NCBI GenBank assembly: GCA_001045525.1
Contig: LDWW01000002.1
Location: 62,001-126,000 of the forward strand
Direction of reading: 5' to 3'
From: Chitinispirillum alkaliphilum
GTDB taxonomy: Bacteria > Fibrobacterota > Chitinivibrionia > Chitinivibrionales > Chitinispirillaceae
DNA: 64,000 nucleotides
Shown here: positions 10,401-19,511 of the stretch, piece after piece
Layout: every line of letters starts with the position of its first letter
Numbering within the stretch: the first letter of the stretch is position 1
Notes under the pieces: generated by a model
What the model saw: only the letters and a program-made list of their open reading frames with translations
Told to the model about the DNA's origin: nothing
The model's database searches: none
Made by a program: the position numbers and the translations under genes

Positions 10401-10891
10401 GCCAGCGCTTTTACATATTCATTATCTCCGGCGAGAAATTCATCTACACTTACAACACAGATGATTCCATCTACAGGACGTTCCGAGCGGCACTCAGACA
10501 AGGATTGATACACAGCTTTGAACATATCAGAGGAATCATCTTCCAGATGTCTCCCCGGCATTTCAAGGTAAACTGCTTTGTTCCCGAAAAACCACTTCAT
10601 GCCCGAGACCGTGTCTCCATCCCTGTCCTCGGGGTACTTAAGGGGGAAATCCACTTGTCCACCTGTAAATAGTGATTTTTTACCACAATTCTCCGGCCCC
10701 ATCATCAGGAACCATGGATTTCCATATATTGCGCTGCTTTTAAATATGTTACTGCGTTTAATGGAGTCAGCATAGCGACTGCTGGCAACCCGGAACTCTT
10801 TTGTAATTCTTGAAAGCATCTCAGTATTCTGGCCAAAAGCCTGTGATTTCTTTGATGCTTTTTTCTTTCTTTTTTTTCTAAATATTGCCAT
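7487..10891 (-). CDS. tssM: Type VI secretion inner-membrane protein TssM (IcmF)
   Basis: TssM spans the inner membrane and forms the T6SS membrane complex with TssL and TssJ. The 1134-residue protein has a Walker A loop GPENCGKKS at residues ~65-73 and the strand VDGIICVVSVDEF in the cytoplasmic GTPase-like domain. One clear transmembrane helix lies at ~385-408, followed by a long periplasmic part that ends in the family's beta-rich C-terminal region. The usual N-terminal two-helix hairpin is absent: the protein begins with a lysine-rich soluble segment (RKKRKKKASKK). It is the last gene of the operon, 19 bp after clpV, and no tssL or tssJ adjoins it. Confidence 0.93.
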   Translation of the reverse strand: MAIFRKKRKKKASKKSQAFGQNTEMLSRITKEFRVASSRYADSIKRSNIFKSSAIYGNPWFLMMGPENCGKKSLFTGGQVDFPLKYPEDRDGDTVSGMKWFFGNKAVYLEMPGRHLEDDSSDMFKAVYQSLSECRSERPVDGIICVVSVDEFLAGDNEYVKALAGRLRRKLDELIAFWGMELPVFCVFSKADEIGGFYQFFNDASVNWSEHVLGATFNQTQQSQPAAKVLKQEFDLLNDSLKALRLKRLSKEKKEDNRRNICRFVIQFEGLESKITSFVAELFKESAFEGKPVFRGFYFVSCKTIEISGGDSDNESLPQVSDLSKTIVNHPLNPNRMAAPKENNTKSSNRKQVKSFFLTRLFEEIFSSGTQQIRRTQRFSRKQTIRYWSVAAIITLVCSLSFWYLLSSYQRVAELHQQTREEISAAMKTPENRIEAYEQLGRISELLSQYRRYSGRRAAISKGFGFLSGREIYEALKEVYLKLSYDYLVVPSVSYFEHNIRNRNMGIGELSGDEYNELYRLLKAYLSVSQMISGSPGKIDTVLVREKIEEAIHQTIKISENRERLPGHLENIISVNAGIYCQYLLAGEMPLYQQDNMLVRNAQHRLSRLPDAKTLFESMRNRLLTQVPVLSIGDLSGAGGDGILTSSRNVSRIYTQEGWDRFVADEIETIIQDPFRVDWVLGLRNQQTENVAFDKNRMRTEIIELYLQDVTDKWLGFLSSVNIETTSDVTRMGRMLQRLSADNSELAVLLNNVISLSTIDVTREADGALGAVKAIAKNKADDITANHSRLGRFGAGDRAAQQTNALDPLVSFVNSRGRLGGLNGYSQELSRLAEALLECSKQSSSVLNNFDGKSNDPLLSAWTLTQNITGSMPERIAASVRPVLTKPIEMSGAAVERLIIRELNQKWQNDIAGFFTNNLSGKYPFSRSENEVPFDEVMNFFRPNTGLFWSFVSQNLGPYLKKENNAWSSQPVGVVNLTFNDEFFSAMRSAEVVTSTFFNRDGTLRNQTLTIQPLPQNRFQGSMFVGDHKYNLDRGNRIRLQWPFRDPAQDVKLEIHVNDNFNTEIQYSGPWGIFRLFEASRVNVMNNTTFVATWERNIQNVMMVQYGCQVQVAGTSHPFARSVFTSFNCPVEIF

Positions 10892-10910
10892 AAAAAATTC
10901 AATTCCTCAG

Positions 10911-13544
10911 TTAACAAACAACAGCCTGCTCTCCAAACTCAATCACTACATCTCCAGTTTCGTCAATATCGATCACTACCTTTCTCTCTTCTGATTCGCC
11001 TTCTTCTATTCCCACATTGGAGAGTATGTGGTCAGAAATCGCCGGCAAGAGCACACTGTTTATCACAGCATCGATATTCCTTGCTCCGGCTTCAGCTGCA
11101 CAACACCTGTTTGCAATAAACTTCACCACATCATCACTGTATGAGCAGGACATGGAATGGTTCTCCATCAAACGAGTCTCTATCTTTCCAAGCTTCATCC
11201 TAATCACTGAATCTAAAACCTCGGGGGTCAGTGACATGAATGGGATAATGTTGCATCTTGCAAGCAGCGCAGCCCCAAAGTGCTCAGTCAATTCTGGGCG
11301 AACCATTTCGATCAACATTGACTGATCACTGATCTGCTGAGTTTGAGCCTGGAGAATAGTTTCAGAACCGAGATTGGAAGTCATGAGGATAACAGTATTT
11401 CTGAAATTTATGTCGCGTCCTTCACCATCTCTCATAAATCCTTTGTCAAAAACCTGGTAGAACATATTGAGAATATCTTTATGAGCTTTTTCCACCTCAT
11501 CAAGGATTACAATGGAATAGGGTTTCTGTCTTACCGCTTCTGTTAAAATGCCGCCTTCACCATAACCCACATACCCAGGAGGCGAACCCTTGAGCTGAGA
11601 GACAGTATGTTTTTCCTGATATTCGGACATATTTATTACAGTGCTGAATTTTTCACCACCAAACAGAGTTTCTGCCAAAGCAAGAGCACACTCTGTTTTA
11701 CCCACTCCGGAAGGTCCTGTGCAGAGAAATACTCCTAAGGGAGCGTCGGGGTTTTTCATCCCAACTTTGGAACTTCTTATGGCAGAGGCAATCTCAGAAA
11801 TGGCGCAATCCTGCCCTTTTACCTTTTCTGAAAGTTTCTGCTCAAGTTTAAGCAGTACTTTTGCTTCATCTTTCATTATCGACCCGACAGGAATACCGGT
11901 CCAGTCTGCAATAACCTTAGCACAGATATCACCAGAGACATGTGAATACACCAATGGATTTTCTCCCGCGATCGACTCGAGTTCTCTGTTTTTACTCTCC
12001 AGTAATAACTGTATTTCTTTAGACTGCTCAGAATCCCTTCCGGCATCTCTTGCTTTTTGGTGGAGTTCGACAATCTCCTCTACACATGCCCGTTCCTTTT
12101 CCCACTTTTGCATCAAGTTGTCAACGTCTTGAGATATAGTCTGAGTTAACGAATCCAAACGTTCGATTTCGTTTTGATCGATTTCGATTCCTGCGGCAGA
12201 GTCATTTTTTATGGTTTGCAGAGCTCTGTGGATATCTGCCAGTTTCTTTTTCTTTGATTCGATACAGGATGGAGTTGTTGTTCGGCTCATTTTTACTCTG
12301 GTAGAGGCGGTATCAAGTATATCTACAGCCTTGTCGGGTAATTGTCTTCCGGATATAAATCTCTTAGAGAAGTGAACAGCTGCCTTTATCCCCTCTTCAC
12401 TTATATGCACACCGTGGTGTTTTTCATATGTCGGGGCGATACCACGCAGCATTGCACATGCTTTTTCTTCATCAGGCTCTTCCACTTTGACAAGCTGAAA
12501 ACGTCGGGTAAGTGCGGGATCTTTTTCGAAATATTTACGGTATTCAAGCCAGGTTGTCGCTGCACAGGTTCTCAGTTCACCGCGGGCCAGCGCTGGTTTA
12601 AGAAGGTTTGCAGCATCCCCCACGCCTGCTGAGCCTCCGGCACCGATAAGCGTATGTGCCTCGTCAATAAACAATATAATCCTGCCACCACTCTTTTTGG
12701 CTATATCGATAACTTCCTTAAGCCTTTTTTCAAACTCTCCCTTTACACTTGCTCCAGCCTGAAGAAGTCCAAGGTCCAGTTCCCAGACCTCAACATCTTT
12801 TAACGAATCTGGTACATCGGTGGAAACAATCTGCTGGGCAAGTCCTTCAATGATCGCAGTTTTTCCTACCCCTGCATCACCAACCAAAATGGGATTATTT
12901 TTCCTTCTCCGGCTCAGGATATCAACAACCTGAAATATTTCACTGTCTCTGCCAAGAATGGGATCAATTTTCCCCTCACGGGCTTCAAGTGTAAGATTTT
13001 TGCAATATTTTTTCAGTATCTCATTATTGCCAGCTTCCTGCCCCTGTGCATTCGTGGAAGATTCCTGACAGCTCTCTGAGGAACCGTCAATTATTTCGAG
13101 GAGATCCTTCTTGAGGACATTTTCATCTATTTCATTCAATATACCGGCTACCGGAGATATTGAGCGGGTTATATCTTCGTAAGCTGCAGTAAACACCACA
13201 CCCGACCTTATCTTCTCACATCCATACCTCAGAGTACCAATACTCCATGATTTTTCAAGTAAACTTACAAGTGAAGGGGAGAATGTGGGCTTTGAACTGC
13301 TTCCGGTAGGAAAATTTTCTATTTCCAGTACTAACATTTTTTTCAGTCTTGCAATATCAATTCCGAAATGTCGACAGATAAGGGCAATATCATTGTCCAC
13401 ACTATCAGTAAGCGCATAAAAAAGGTGTTCATACGTGAGCTCATAATTTTGCTTGTTTACACAGCTTCCAACAGAACTCTGAAACGCTTTTTGACAATGA
13501 TCATTTAATTTATCAAGAATTATACGAATGTCAGACACTACCAT
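10911..13544 (-). CDS. clpV: Type VI secretion AAA+ ATPase ClpV (TssH)
   Basis: ClpV disassembles contracted TssB/TssC sheaths so that they can be reused. Two AAA+ modules are visible: GDAGVGKTA with LFIDEAHTLIGAGG in the first, and GPSGVGKTE with VILDEVEKAH in the second. An N-terminal Clp repeat domain and a middle coiled region lie around them. The total of 877 residues is normal for ClpV. ATG at 13544 is chosen over the GTG three codons upstream because AAGGAG stands eight bases before the ATG but overlaps the GTG. It is the penultimate gene of the T6SS operon. Confidence 0.93.
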   Translation of the reverse strand: MVVSDIRIILDKLNDHCQKAFQSSVGSCVNKQNYELTYEHLFYALTDSVDNDIALICRHFGIDIARLKKMLVLEIENFPTGSSSKPTFSPSLVSLLEKSWSIGTLRYGCEKIRSGVVFTAAYEDITRSISPVAGILNEIDENVLKKDLLEIIDGSSESCQESSTNAQGQEAGNNEILKKYCKNLTLEAREGKIDPILGRDSEIFQVVDILSRRRKNNPILVGDAGVGKTAIIEGLAQQIVSTDVPDSLKDVEVWELDLGLLQAGASVKGEFEKRLKEVIDIAKKSGGRIILFIDEAHTLIGAGGSAGVGDAANLLKPALARGELRTCAATTWLEYRKYFEKDPALTRRFQLVKVEEPDEEKACAMLRGIAPTYEKHHGVHISEEGIKAAVHFSKRFISGRQLPDKAVDILDTASTRVKMSRTTTPSCIESKKKKLADIHRALQTIKNDSAAGIEIDQNEIERLDSLTQTISQDVDNLMQKWEKERACVEEIVELHQKARDAGRDSEQSKEIQLLLESKNRELESIAGENPLVYSHVSGDICAKVIADWTGIPVGSIMKDEAKVLLKLEQKLSEKVKGQDCAISEIASAIRSSKVGMKNPDAPLGVFLCTGPSGVGKTECALALAETLFGGEKFSTVINMSEYQEKHTVSQLKGSPPGYVGYGEGGILTEAVRQKPYSIVILDEVEKAHKDILNMFYQVFDKGFMRDGEGRDINFRNTVILMTSNLGSETILQAQTQQISDQSMLIEMVRPELTEHFGAALLARCNIIPFMSLTPEVLDSVIRMKLGKIETRLMENHSMSCSYSDDVVKFIANRCCAAEAGARNIDAVINSVLLPAISDHILSNVGIEEGESEERKVVIDIDETGDVVIEFGEQAVVC

Positions 13545-13611
13545 CTTTTTCACTCCTTGTTTTTTATACAGGTCTTTACCTTTATTACTTGCATATAAAA
13601 AAGATTATTAT

Positions 13612-14562
13612 TCAGCATTCAAATGTAATTGCACATTGTTCTTCTTTGTTGAGATTTTCCCCGCAACTTGAGCAAATACCCAGTGCAGAATTGTCTTCAC
13701 CCAGTATAACCGGGATAAGATTTGCAGGTGTAAAATTAAGCTGTATATCAAATTCCAGCGGTTCGGAAGTGAACAGCGGAACAATTTCTGTGATTTTTTC
13801 CACGTTTGGAGAATTTGGAAGAAAAGATCCGACATCATCTTTGCTTTCCAGATCAATAATGATTCGAATTTTTCCCGAGCGATCATACACCCTCTCCCCA
13901 ATCATCGCCTCAGAGCCCAATACCAGATTTATTCCAAGCTGATTTTCACTCTCAACTCTGGCCCACCTTCCAACCCACTGCTCCACTCTCACATTTACAC
14001 CCTGTAATATATCGCTTAATATTTCTTCCAGTGCATATGAATTGTGATTTACCCCTGAAAACAGTCCAGCGTACGCTAAGAGGGAGGGTGCCTTTTGGTC
14101 TTTGAGGTCCAAACCGGCAAGTGAAGCCAGGCAGGTATAAATATCAGAAGTGTGACTCCATTTAGTGGTATGCAATAACCGGTATTTTTTCCAGGCAGCA
14201 TAAAACAAAGTATAAAACCGGTGATCAAATATATTCAAAAAGTCTACCAGTGCTTCTGACCCATCACGTTGAGTTGCCCCATACTCCGTAAAGTAATGTG
14301 GCAATGGTGAACTGATACCCAAAAGCCCCATAAAGGAGAGGTAAAACTCAACAGCACGGTCTGAATCTGATTCTATATGATGTATATCACTCGATGGAAA
14401 AGTGATTCCGGTATCAGCCCAGAACCTTAAATGAAATTTTTCATGTAAGGTTTCCTTTTCCCTGCACTCCTCAGTACCAAAGTACTCCTCCAGAAGAGTC
14501 ACAGCCTGGAAAAAGTCAAATTCCATGCAGCGTTCTTTAAGCAGCTCTATCAGATCAGACAC
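13612..14562 (-). CDS. tssG: Type VI secretion baseplate protein TssG
   Basis: TssG is a baseplate wedge subunit that works with TssF and TssE. This 316-residue protein shows the family's opening (FDFFQAVTLLEEYFG), the LSFMGLLGISSPLPHYFTE block, FLNIFDHRFYTLFYAAWKKYR and a conserved LAYAGLFS segment. The GTG start at 14562 has a GAGGG ribosome binding site and overlaps the end of tssF by 13 bp, so translation is likely coupled. The C-terminus carries a CSSCGEN motif that could bind metal; I do not know this feature from TssG generally. Confidence 0.9.
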   Translation of the reverse strand: MSDLIELLKERCMEFDFFQAVTLLEEYFGTEECREKETLHEKFHLRFWADTGITFPSSDIHHIESDSDRAVEFYLSFMGLLGISSPLPHYFTEYGATQRDGSEALVDFLNIFDHRFYTLFYAAWKKYRLLHTTKWSHTSDIYTCLASLAGLDLKDQKAPSLLAYAGLFSGVNHNSYALEEILSDILQGVNVRVEQWVGRWARVESENQLGINLVLGSEAMIGERVYDRSGKIRIIIDLESKDDVGSFLPNSPNVEKITEIVPLFTSEPLEFDIQLNFTPANLIPVILGEDNSALGICSSCGENLNKEEQCAITFEC

Positions 14563-16298
14563 CGTTCACCCTCAACATTATTGAATTTAACAATTTTACC
14601 GGATGGTTTAAGTATAAATTCAACTTTACAGAAAGAATTAATTGATACATATTGACTTAAAAACCTTGATATCACCAAACCAAACAGATGCAAATCCCCA
14701 CTATCTATAAATGCCTGTTCTTCGAGTGTAATCTTAAATTTAACACCCCTTATTACCCCCCCCTTGTACACTGCATCAACCGGCTCACTTTCAACATCCG
14801 TTATTGATTCGATTCTCCGCGTTCTGCCCTCCTGAGCAGACCAGTTGTATAACTCAAGAAATTTTTTCAGCACATCTTTTGACGCCAAACTTATCTGGGT
14901 GGCTGCCATATGTGCCTGAAATCTCCAGAGCAGATCGTGATTTGATGGCGGAAAAAATGGAAGTGTGGGGCGGGTGATGTTTGAGGCACTCACGAAATCA
15001 GGAAATCCACGTCCGGGACAATTTATATCACCCTCTCTGATGTGATCCCTTGGCACATTGCCGTTTGTACACCAAGCCTCTATTACAAGGCTCTCTTCCC
15101 TGATTTGCTTGTTGTCCAACTGAGAACCACTCAGCATGATATCCACTTCCCGTGTACCGGCCGGAGTTTGAACAGACCTGAAGGCATATGTTTTACCACG
15201 ACGATTTCCGATATTTCTGAATGTATACATCGGTTCATACGTAAATTTTTCACCGGTCACCCTATCTATTCCCAAAACACTTATTAAGCTATGCACCCGA
15301 ACAGAGGTAGAGTAGGAGGAGTCAGCGATTACCCGGTAATCAGATTTTTTCCCGGTCTTAATGATAGGTTCAACATTTTTGGTGAACATATTTGTTGCGG
15401 GGCAACAATTTAATTTGAACATATCAGGACGAATCTGTTTATCGTGAGGGAAGGGTTCCTTTATTGTAAATGTAAAAGTGATGATATCCGGAGTAGTTTC
15501 AGGTGCGGGGATTGAGTCAATACCATTGAGATCGATAAACAAAAACTTTTCAGGATAAACAAAATATTCCCTGAGAATATTGAATCCTGCAAAACTGCGG
15601 CGCATCTGCGGCAATACAGCTTCACTTGCGTCCATTCCCCCCGGTGTGATTGCATTTTTGGGATTAATCTGAAAGACCTCTCCTTCGGCTCCCATTTTAA
15701 TCTCCGCATGCTTAACCATCGTTGTTAATGCACGATGTACCATCAGTGCAACAGGGAATTCCGCATGCAAAAAGAGACGGATTTTTTTCAAATCATAATT
15801 TAACCATTCAACATCACTATCCAGATTGAACGTAAAAGAGATTGTCTCATTATTCATTTTATCAGTATGGCGCTGTACGGATCTCAGCGATATTGGATTC
15901 ATAACCAGAGAGTTTGTTGTAGTAAATTTACACACTACACCATCCTCCCCAACAGAACCTGAGACAATTTCTGAACGTGCCGGCAGAACCCGGCTCTCCT
16001 GGAGAAATCCCTTACGAGGCGTAAACTGCATCATTGTCAGAGATGGAATTTCCTGAAGAAACTGAGGCCATAGAAGGTTAACAAGCCCTTCTGTTAGCTG
16101 CGGAAAGGAATCATCCAATTTTTCCCTTATTCTTGCAGCTAAAAAAGCAAATCCTTCAAACAATCTCTCTACATATGGATCCCTGTCCCCTACTGAATCG
16201 ATATTCAGATATGGAGCTCTGTCAGGGTGAGCTTTTGCGAATTCACATCCCGATTGATACAGATATCTCAATTCTTCTTCGTAGTATTTCTCAATCAT
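14550..16298 (-). CDS. tssF: Type VI secretion baseplate protein TssF
   Basis: TssF is the main baseplate wedge component. The family signature is at the N-terminus (YYEEELRYLYQSGCEFAKAHPDRAPYL, then DPYVERLFEGFAFLAARIREKLDD and PQLTEGLVNLLWPQFLQEIPS). The later blocks CPATNMF and YRVIADS also fit. At 582 residues it is of typical length. No clear ribosome binding site precedes the ATG, which lies 9 bp after tssE, so it probably relies on coupling. Its neighbours on both sides are baseplate genes. Confidence 0.92.
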   Translation of the reverse strand: MIEKYYEEELRYLYQSGCEFAKAHPDRAPYLNIDSVGDRDPYVERLFEGFAFLAARIREKLDDSFPQLTEGLVNLLWPQFLQEIPSLTMMQFTPRKGFLQESRVLPARSEIVSGSVGEDGVVCKFTTTNSLVMNPISLRSVQRHTDKMNNETISFTFNLDSDVEWLNYDLKKIRLFLHAEFPVALMVHRALTTMVKHAEIKMGAEGEVFQINPKNAITPGGMDASEAVLPQMRRSFAGFNILREYFVYPEKFLFIDLNGIDSIPAPETTPDIITFTFTIKEPFPHDKQIRPDMFKLNCCPATNMFTKNVEPIIKTGKKSDYRVIADSSYSTSVRVHSLISVLGIDRVTGEKFTYEPMYTFRNIGNRRGKTYAFRSVQTPAGTREVDIMLSGSQLDNKQIREESLVIEAWCTNGNVPRDHIREGDINCPGRGFPDFVSASNITRPTLPFFPPSNHDLLWRFQAHMAATQISLASKDVLKKFLELYNWSAQEGRTRRIESITDVESEPVDAVYKGGVIRGVKFKITLEEQAFIDSGDLHLFGLVISRFLSQYVSINSFCKVEFILKPSGKIVKFNNVEGERCLI

Positions 16299-16307
16299 AA
16301 TTTATTT

Positions 16308-16727
16308 CTACTGAGGTTTTTTCCAAGGTATAATTTTTGATGGTTCACTTGCTGAAAAAGTTGTCTGGAACCGAACTTGTTTTCCATTCCTAAGTTCTGC
16401 AGACAAAATAAAAATTAATCGGGCATCCCTTTCTTCAGAATCAAGTGATAGAACTTTGGTGTTTGTAATACGAGGTTCATATTTTTCAATAGTTTTTCTG
16501 ATTGCTGCCCGCAACTCTTCCATACCTTCAGGCAATTTTCTGTATAGTTCAGAAATATCCGGCAGCCCATAGTCTACCAGATGTGGTATACTTCCTCTTC
16601 TGGTATTAAAAATTCTTGTCAGATGATCCATAATGGATTTAAGTTGTCTGTGACTCTCGGGTACTTCATCAATAGGAGTTCCGTCATGGAACTCACCTGT
16701 CAAGCTTTCAAACAGGCCCTGTTTCAT
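16308..16727 (-). CDS. tssE: Type VI secretion baseplate protein TssE
   Basis: TssE is the gp25-like baseplate subunit that helps start sheath assembly. The 139-residue protein has the family's LFESLTGE opening, NTRRGSIPHLVDYGLPD and the IRKTIEKYEPRI segment around the gp25 core. It lies between hcp and tssF. A strong hairpin separates it from hcp, so it may be transcribed at a lower level than hcp. Confidence 0.9.
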   Translation of the reverse strand: MKQGLFESLTGEFHDGTPIDEVPESHRQLKSIMDHLTRIFNTRRGSIPHLVDYGLPDISELYRKLPEGMEELRAAIRKTIEKYEPRITNTKVLSLDSEERDARLIFILSAELRNGKQVRFQTTFSASEPSKIIPWKKPQ

Positions 16728-16780
16728 TTATCTCATTTCCATTTGTATTTTCAATTAACTCTCTTCAAATCCATAGAGAA

Positions 16781-16815
16781 AAGACAGTTCTTCTTTCCAA
16801 AAGAAGAACTGTCTT
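16781..16815 (-). terminator. Perfect 16-bp hairpin between hcp and tssE, probable attenuator
   Basis: The arms at 16781-16796 and 16800-16815 are exact 16-base inverted repeats with a three-base loop. Read on the minus strand, the stem is followed by TTCTCT after an AT-rich lower stem, giving a partial U tract. It lies just after hcp inside the operon. It would let most transcripts stop after hcp and protect that mRNA end, giving high Hcp output relative to the baseplate genes. Confidence 0.65.
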
Positions 16816-16834
16816 CTTATACTGAACCCTGATA

Positions 16835-17311
16835 CTATCTGCCCTCAAGCCAGGAATCAGAATGCATATATCCACCATCGGGATATTCCCATGTAATTTT
16901 CCCGTAACGGAAACTTACCTTTTCCATGTGCACAAAGCGCTCAAACTCCTTAGCTTTCACATTGTGCATGATCGGCTCAACCGAGCAGACCTTGACAGTT
17001 TCCAGAAGATGGGTAAAATAGAGAACCTCAGCTCCTTCGTCATCTATTTTGTACCAATCGAGTTTCAGGGTATCATAGGTCAATCCTTCACATACCGCTT
17101 TATACAAAAGTGGTGATGACTGATCGAATGCTTTTACGATCTGAAAAGACTCATGCTTCCTTGTACCAGTAAGCTGTCCGGTGTCCGGATCCGTAGGGAT
17201 ACGAACTTCGTGATGAAACTCAATAACTTCAATACTGTTCTCACGACCACCAACAGTACATCCGCCTTTAACCTTACCGTCGTTAATCCACATATACGCA
17301 GGTATTGGCAT
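16835..17311 (-). CDS. hcp: Type VI secretion tube protein Hcp (TssD)
   Basis: Hcp forms the hexameric rings of the inner tube and is secreted. The 158-residue sequence has the family start (PIPAYMWINDG), GREN followed by IEVIEFHHEV, the TGTRKHESFQIVKAFDQSSPLLYKAV block and a YGKITWEY strand near the end. The ATG has AAGGAG six bases upstream. It sits between tssC and tssE, with the hairpin described at 16781-16815 immediately downstream. Confidence 0.93.
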   Translation of the reverse strand: MPIPAYMWINDGKVKGGCTVGGRENSIEVIEFHHEVRIPTDPDTGQLTGTRKHESFQIVKAFDQSSPLLYKAVCEGLTYDTLKLDWYKIDDEGAEVLYFTHLLETVKVCSVEPIMHNVKAKEFERFVHMEKVSFRYGKITWEYPDGGYMHSDSWLEGR

Positions 17312-17376
17312 TTAAAACTCCTTTATGAAAGTTAAATGTGATAGCACTCCGCTTACCTTAAGTAAGTAAACGTGTA

Positions 17377-18897
17377 CTATTTACCCTTTGGCATCTGTGA
17401 CACCAGCGAAAGATTGATATCAATACCTTCAATCTGAAAGTGCGGCATAACAGACAATGATACAGAGAAAAAACCTGGATTATCCGGAACAGCATCAACC
17501 AGAACTTCCGCAGCCTTGAGAGGATGGGTTGCAATGAGCTGTGGTCCCGGATCGGGCATCTCTGTTACAAGGCCCTTGATCCAATTGTTGAGTTCTTCCT
17601 GCAGTACAGCCTGGCTCTTTGTCGTTCCGATATTTTCCCTTTGAATTACTTTAAGATAGTGTGCAATCCGTGAAACCATAAAGATATAGGGCAATCTCGA
17701 ATTAACACGCATATTAGCAGTAACAATGGGATCATCGTACTCCTGAGGTCTCTGTGAAGAGTTTGCAGAAAAGAAACATGCATAATTTCTGTTTTTGTAA
17801 AAAGAGAGCGGAATAAATCCTTCATTGGCAAATTCAAACTCTCTTGTTTCCGGAATAAGTATTTCGGTTGGAATTTTCATCTGAGTACCTTTTCCGACAT
17901 CAAAGAAATGTACCGGCAGGTCCTCTACCTTTCCGCCCGACTCAGGTCCACGGATCTGAACACACCATCCATTATCAATGAATGATCTGACCATATTTGC
18001 AGCGAATGCAAATGAACTGTTACCCCAGAGATATTTGTTATGATCTTCTCCGGTGATTTTCTCAGTGTAGTTAAATTCCTTTACCGGAATAGTATCGGGA
18101 CCGTACGGGAGCCTCAGAGCAAATCTTGGCAGTGTAAGCCCTACATAACGGGAATCTTCAGTTTTTCTGAATGCATTCCATCTCATGAATTCAGATCTGT
18201 CCATGAAGGTGTGTAAATCTTCTATTTTCGGGAGATCATGAATATCATCTTTCCCAAAAAACTTTGGCGTCACAGAGCCAACAAAAGGACAATGACAAGC
18301 GGCAGCGACTTTAGAAATATTCTGCAAAAACCCGATATCTTCTGGGCCGCTTCCAAACTCATAGTTGGAAATCATAACACCGTAAGGCTCTCCACCCGGT
18401 GTGTCGTATTCATCAGTATATACCTGCTTATACAAGCCAGACTGAATAATCTCAGCAGCATCCTCGAAATCCTCGATGAGTTCATCTTTAGCCATGTCAA
18501 GAACATCGATTTTGACGTTTTTCCTGAAATCAGTTCTATCAACTAGAAACTTCAAACTTCTCCAGGCAGACTCCATCTTCTGGAAATCAGGGTGATGCAG
18601 CACCTCATCAAGCTGATCAGAAATTTTACTGTCGATATCGGCAATGATCTGATCAAGAACGGTTTTGTCAATCTTATCAATTGTTAAACCGCTCTGAATA
18701 ACACTATCCATAAAGAAACTCAGCGCAGCACCGATTCTCTCATTGGTTTTGCTCTCAGCAAGTGCTGCTGCATCAGAGTAGGCCATTACATCTACAGCAT
18801 CCTGCGGAACAGTCAGATCCATTGTCTGGTAGATAAAGTCCAGACAATTTTCAGTTGGCACTGAATTGTCCTGTGTTTCCTTTTCTTCTACTGCCAT
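17377..18897 (-). CDS. tssC: Type VI secretion contractile sheath large subunit TssC
   Basis: TssC (VipB) builds the contractile sheath together with TssB. Family motifs include the HPDFQKMESAWRSLKFLVDR block, YGVMISNYEFG, FGKDDIHDL, the LRLPYGPDT segment and the C-terminal NPGFFSVSLSVMPHFQIEG. The ATG at 18897 is preferred over GTG 18906 because AAGGAG lies eight bases before it. This gives 506 residues, a normal length. The gap to tssB is 65 bp. Confidence 0.95.
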   Translation of the reverse strand: MAVEEKETQDNSVPTENCLDFIYQTMDLTVPQDAVDVMAYSDAAALAESKTNERIGAALSFFMDSVIQSGLTIDKIDKTVLDQIIADIDSKISDQLDEVLHHPDFQKMESAWRSLKFLVDRTDFRKNVKIDVLDMAKDELIEDFEDAAEIIQSGLYKQVYTDEYDTPGGEPYGVMISNYEFGSGPEDIGFLQNISKVAAACHCPFVGSVTPKFFGKDDIHDLPKIEDLHTFMDRSEFMRWNAFRKTEDSRYVGLTLPRFALRLPYGPDTIPVKEFNYTEKITGEDHNKYLWGNSSFAFAANMVRSFIDNGWCVQIRGPESGGKVEDLPVHFFDVGKGTQMKIPTEILIPETREFEFANEGFIPLSFYKNRNYACFFSANSSQRPQEYDDPIVTANMRVNSRLPYIFMVSRIAHYLKVIQRENIGTTKSQAVLQEELNNWIKGLVTEMPDPGPQLIATHPLKAAEVLVDAVPDNPGFFSVSLSVMPHFQIEGIDINLSLVSQMPKGK

Positions 18898-18962
18898 ATA
18901 AATCACTCCTTATTTTACATTCTAAACTGATATGCATTAATCTGATTAGTCCTTGCGCGCTG

Positions 18963-19487
18963 TTAAGCGTCCTGTTCTTCTTTCTCCGAAGTTTCCTCAG
19001 GAACAATGTTTTTAAGCTGCTCCATCAACGCTTTTGTGGCATCACCATCTTTAAGGATTGTTTCCAGTCTCTTTCTGAACTCTCTGTTGTCGAGAAGATT
19101 TGATTTTAAATCTTTCACCAGATTTCTGGCAGCTAACAAACGACTTATTGATGGAATGTTTTTGGCAACGACTTCAGGATTGAATGATTTCATATTCTTA
19201 ACTTTAAGACTGACAGGAATTGCCTTTTCAGAATCACCCGAGAGTTTATCATCCACAGCATAGTTTAAGGAAAGATCCATACCTTCCATTACCTGTTCAA
19301 AGTTGTTTTTATTGATCTCGATCTTTTCTCTGTCAATCACACGCTGATCTTTGGGTTTAATTGAAAAATCACCCATAACCATCATTTTAAGAGGTAATTC
19401 AACTTTCTTTTTCGCATCCCCTTTACCCACATCGAGTTTAAGGTTTATTCGCGCCGGGGGTATTTCGTTTTGGAAACTTCCAGCCAT
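18963..19487 (-). CDS. tssB: Type VI secretion contractile sheath small subunit TssB
   Basis: TssB (VipA) pairs with TssC to form the sheath. The protein begins PPARINLKLDVGKGDAKKKV and MMVMGDFS, both characteristic of the family, and has the LKVKNMKSFNPEVV and RNLVKDLKSNLLDN helices. ATG at 19487 is taken as the start (174 residues), since AAGG precedes it at good spacing while the GTG at 19496 abuts that site. It is the second gene of the operon. Confidence 0.93.
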   Translation of the reverse strand: MAGSFQNEIPPARINLKLDVGKGDAKKKVELPLKMMVMGDFSIKPKDQRVIDREKIEINKNNFEQVMEGMDLSLNYAVDDKLSGDSEKAIPVSLKVKNMKSFNPEVVAKNIPSISRLLAARNLVKDLKSNLLDNREFRKRLETILKDGDATKALMEQLKNIVPEETSEKEEQDA

Positions 19488-19511
19488 TGTCTCCACCTTT
19501 CTGTTTAAGAG

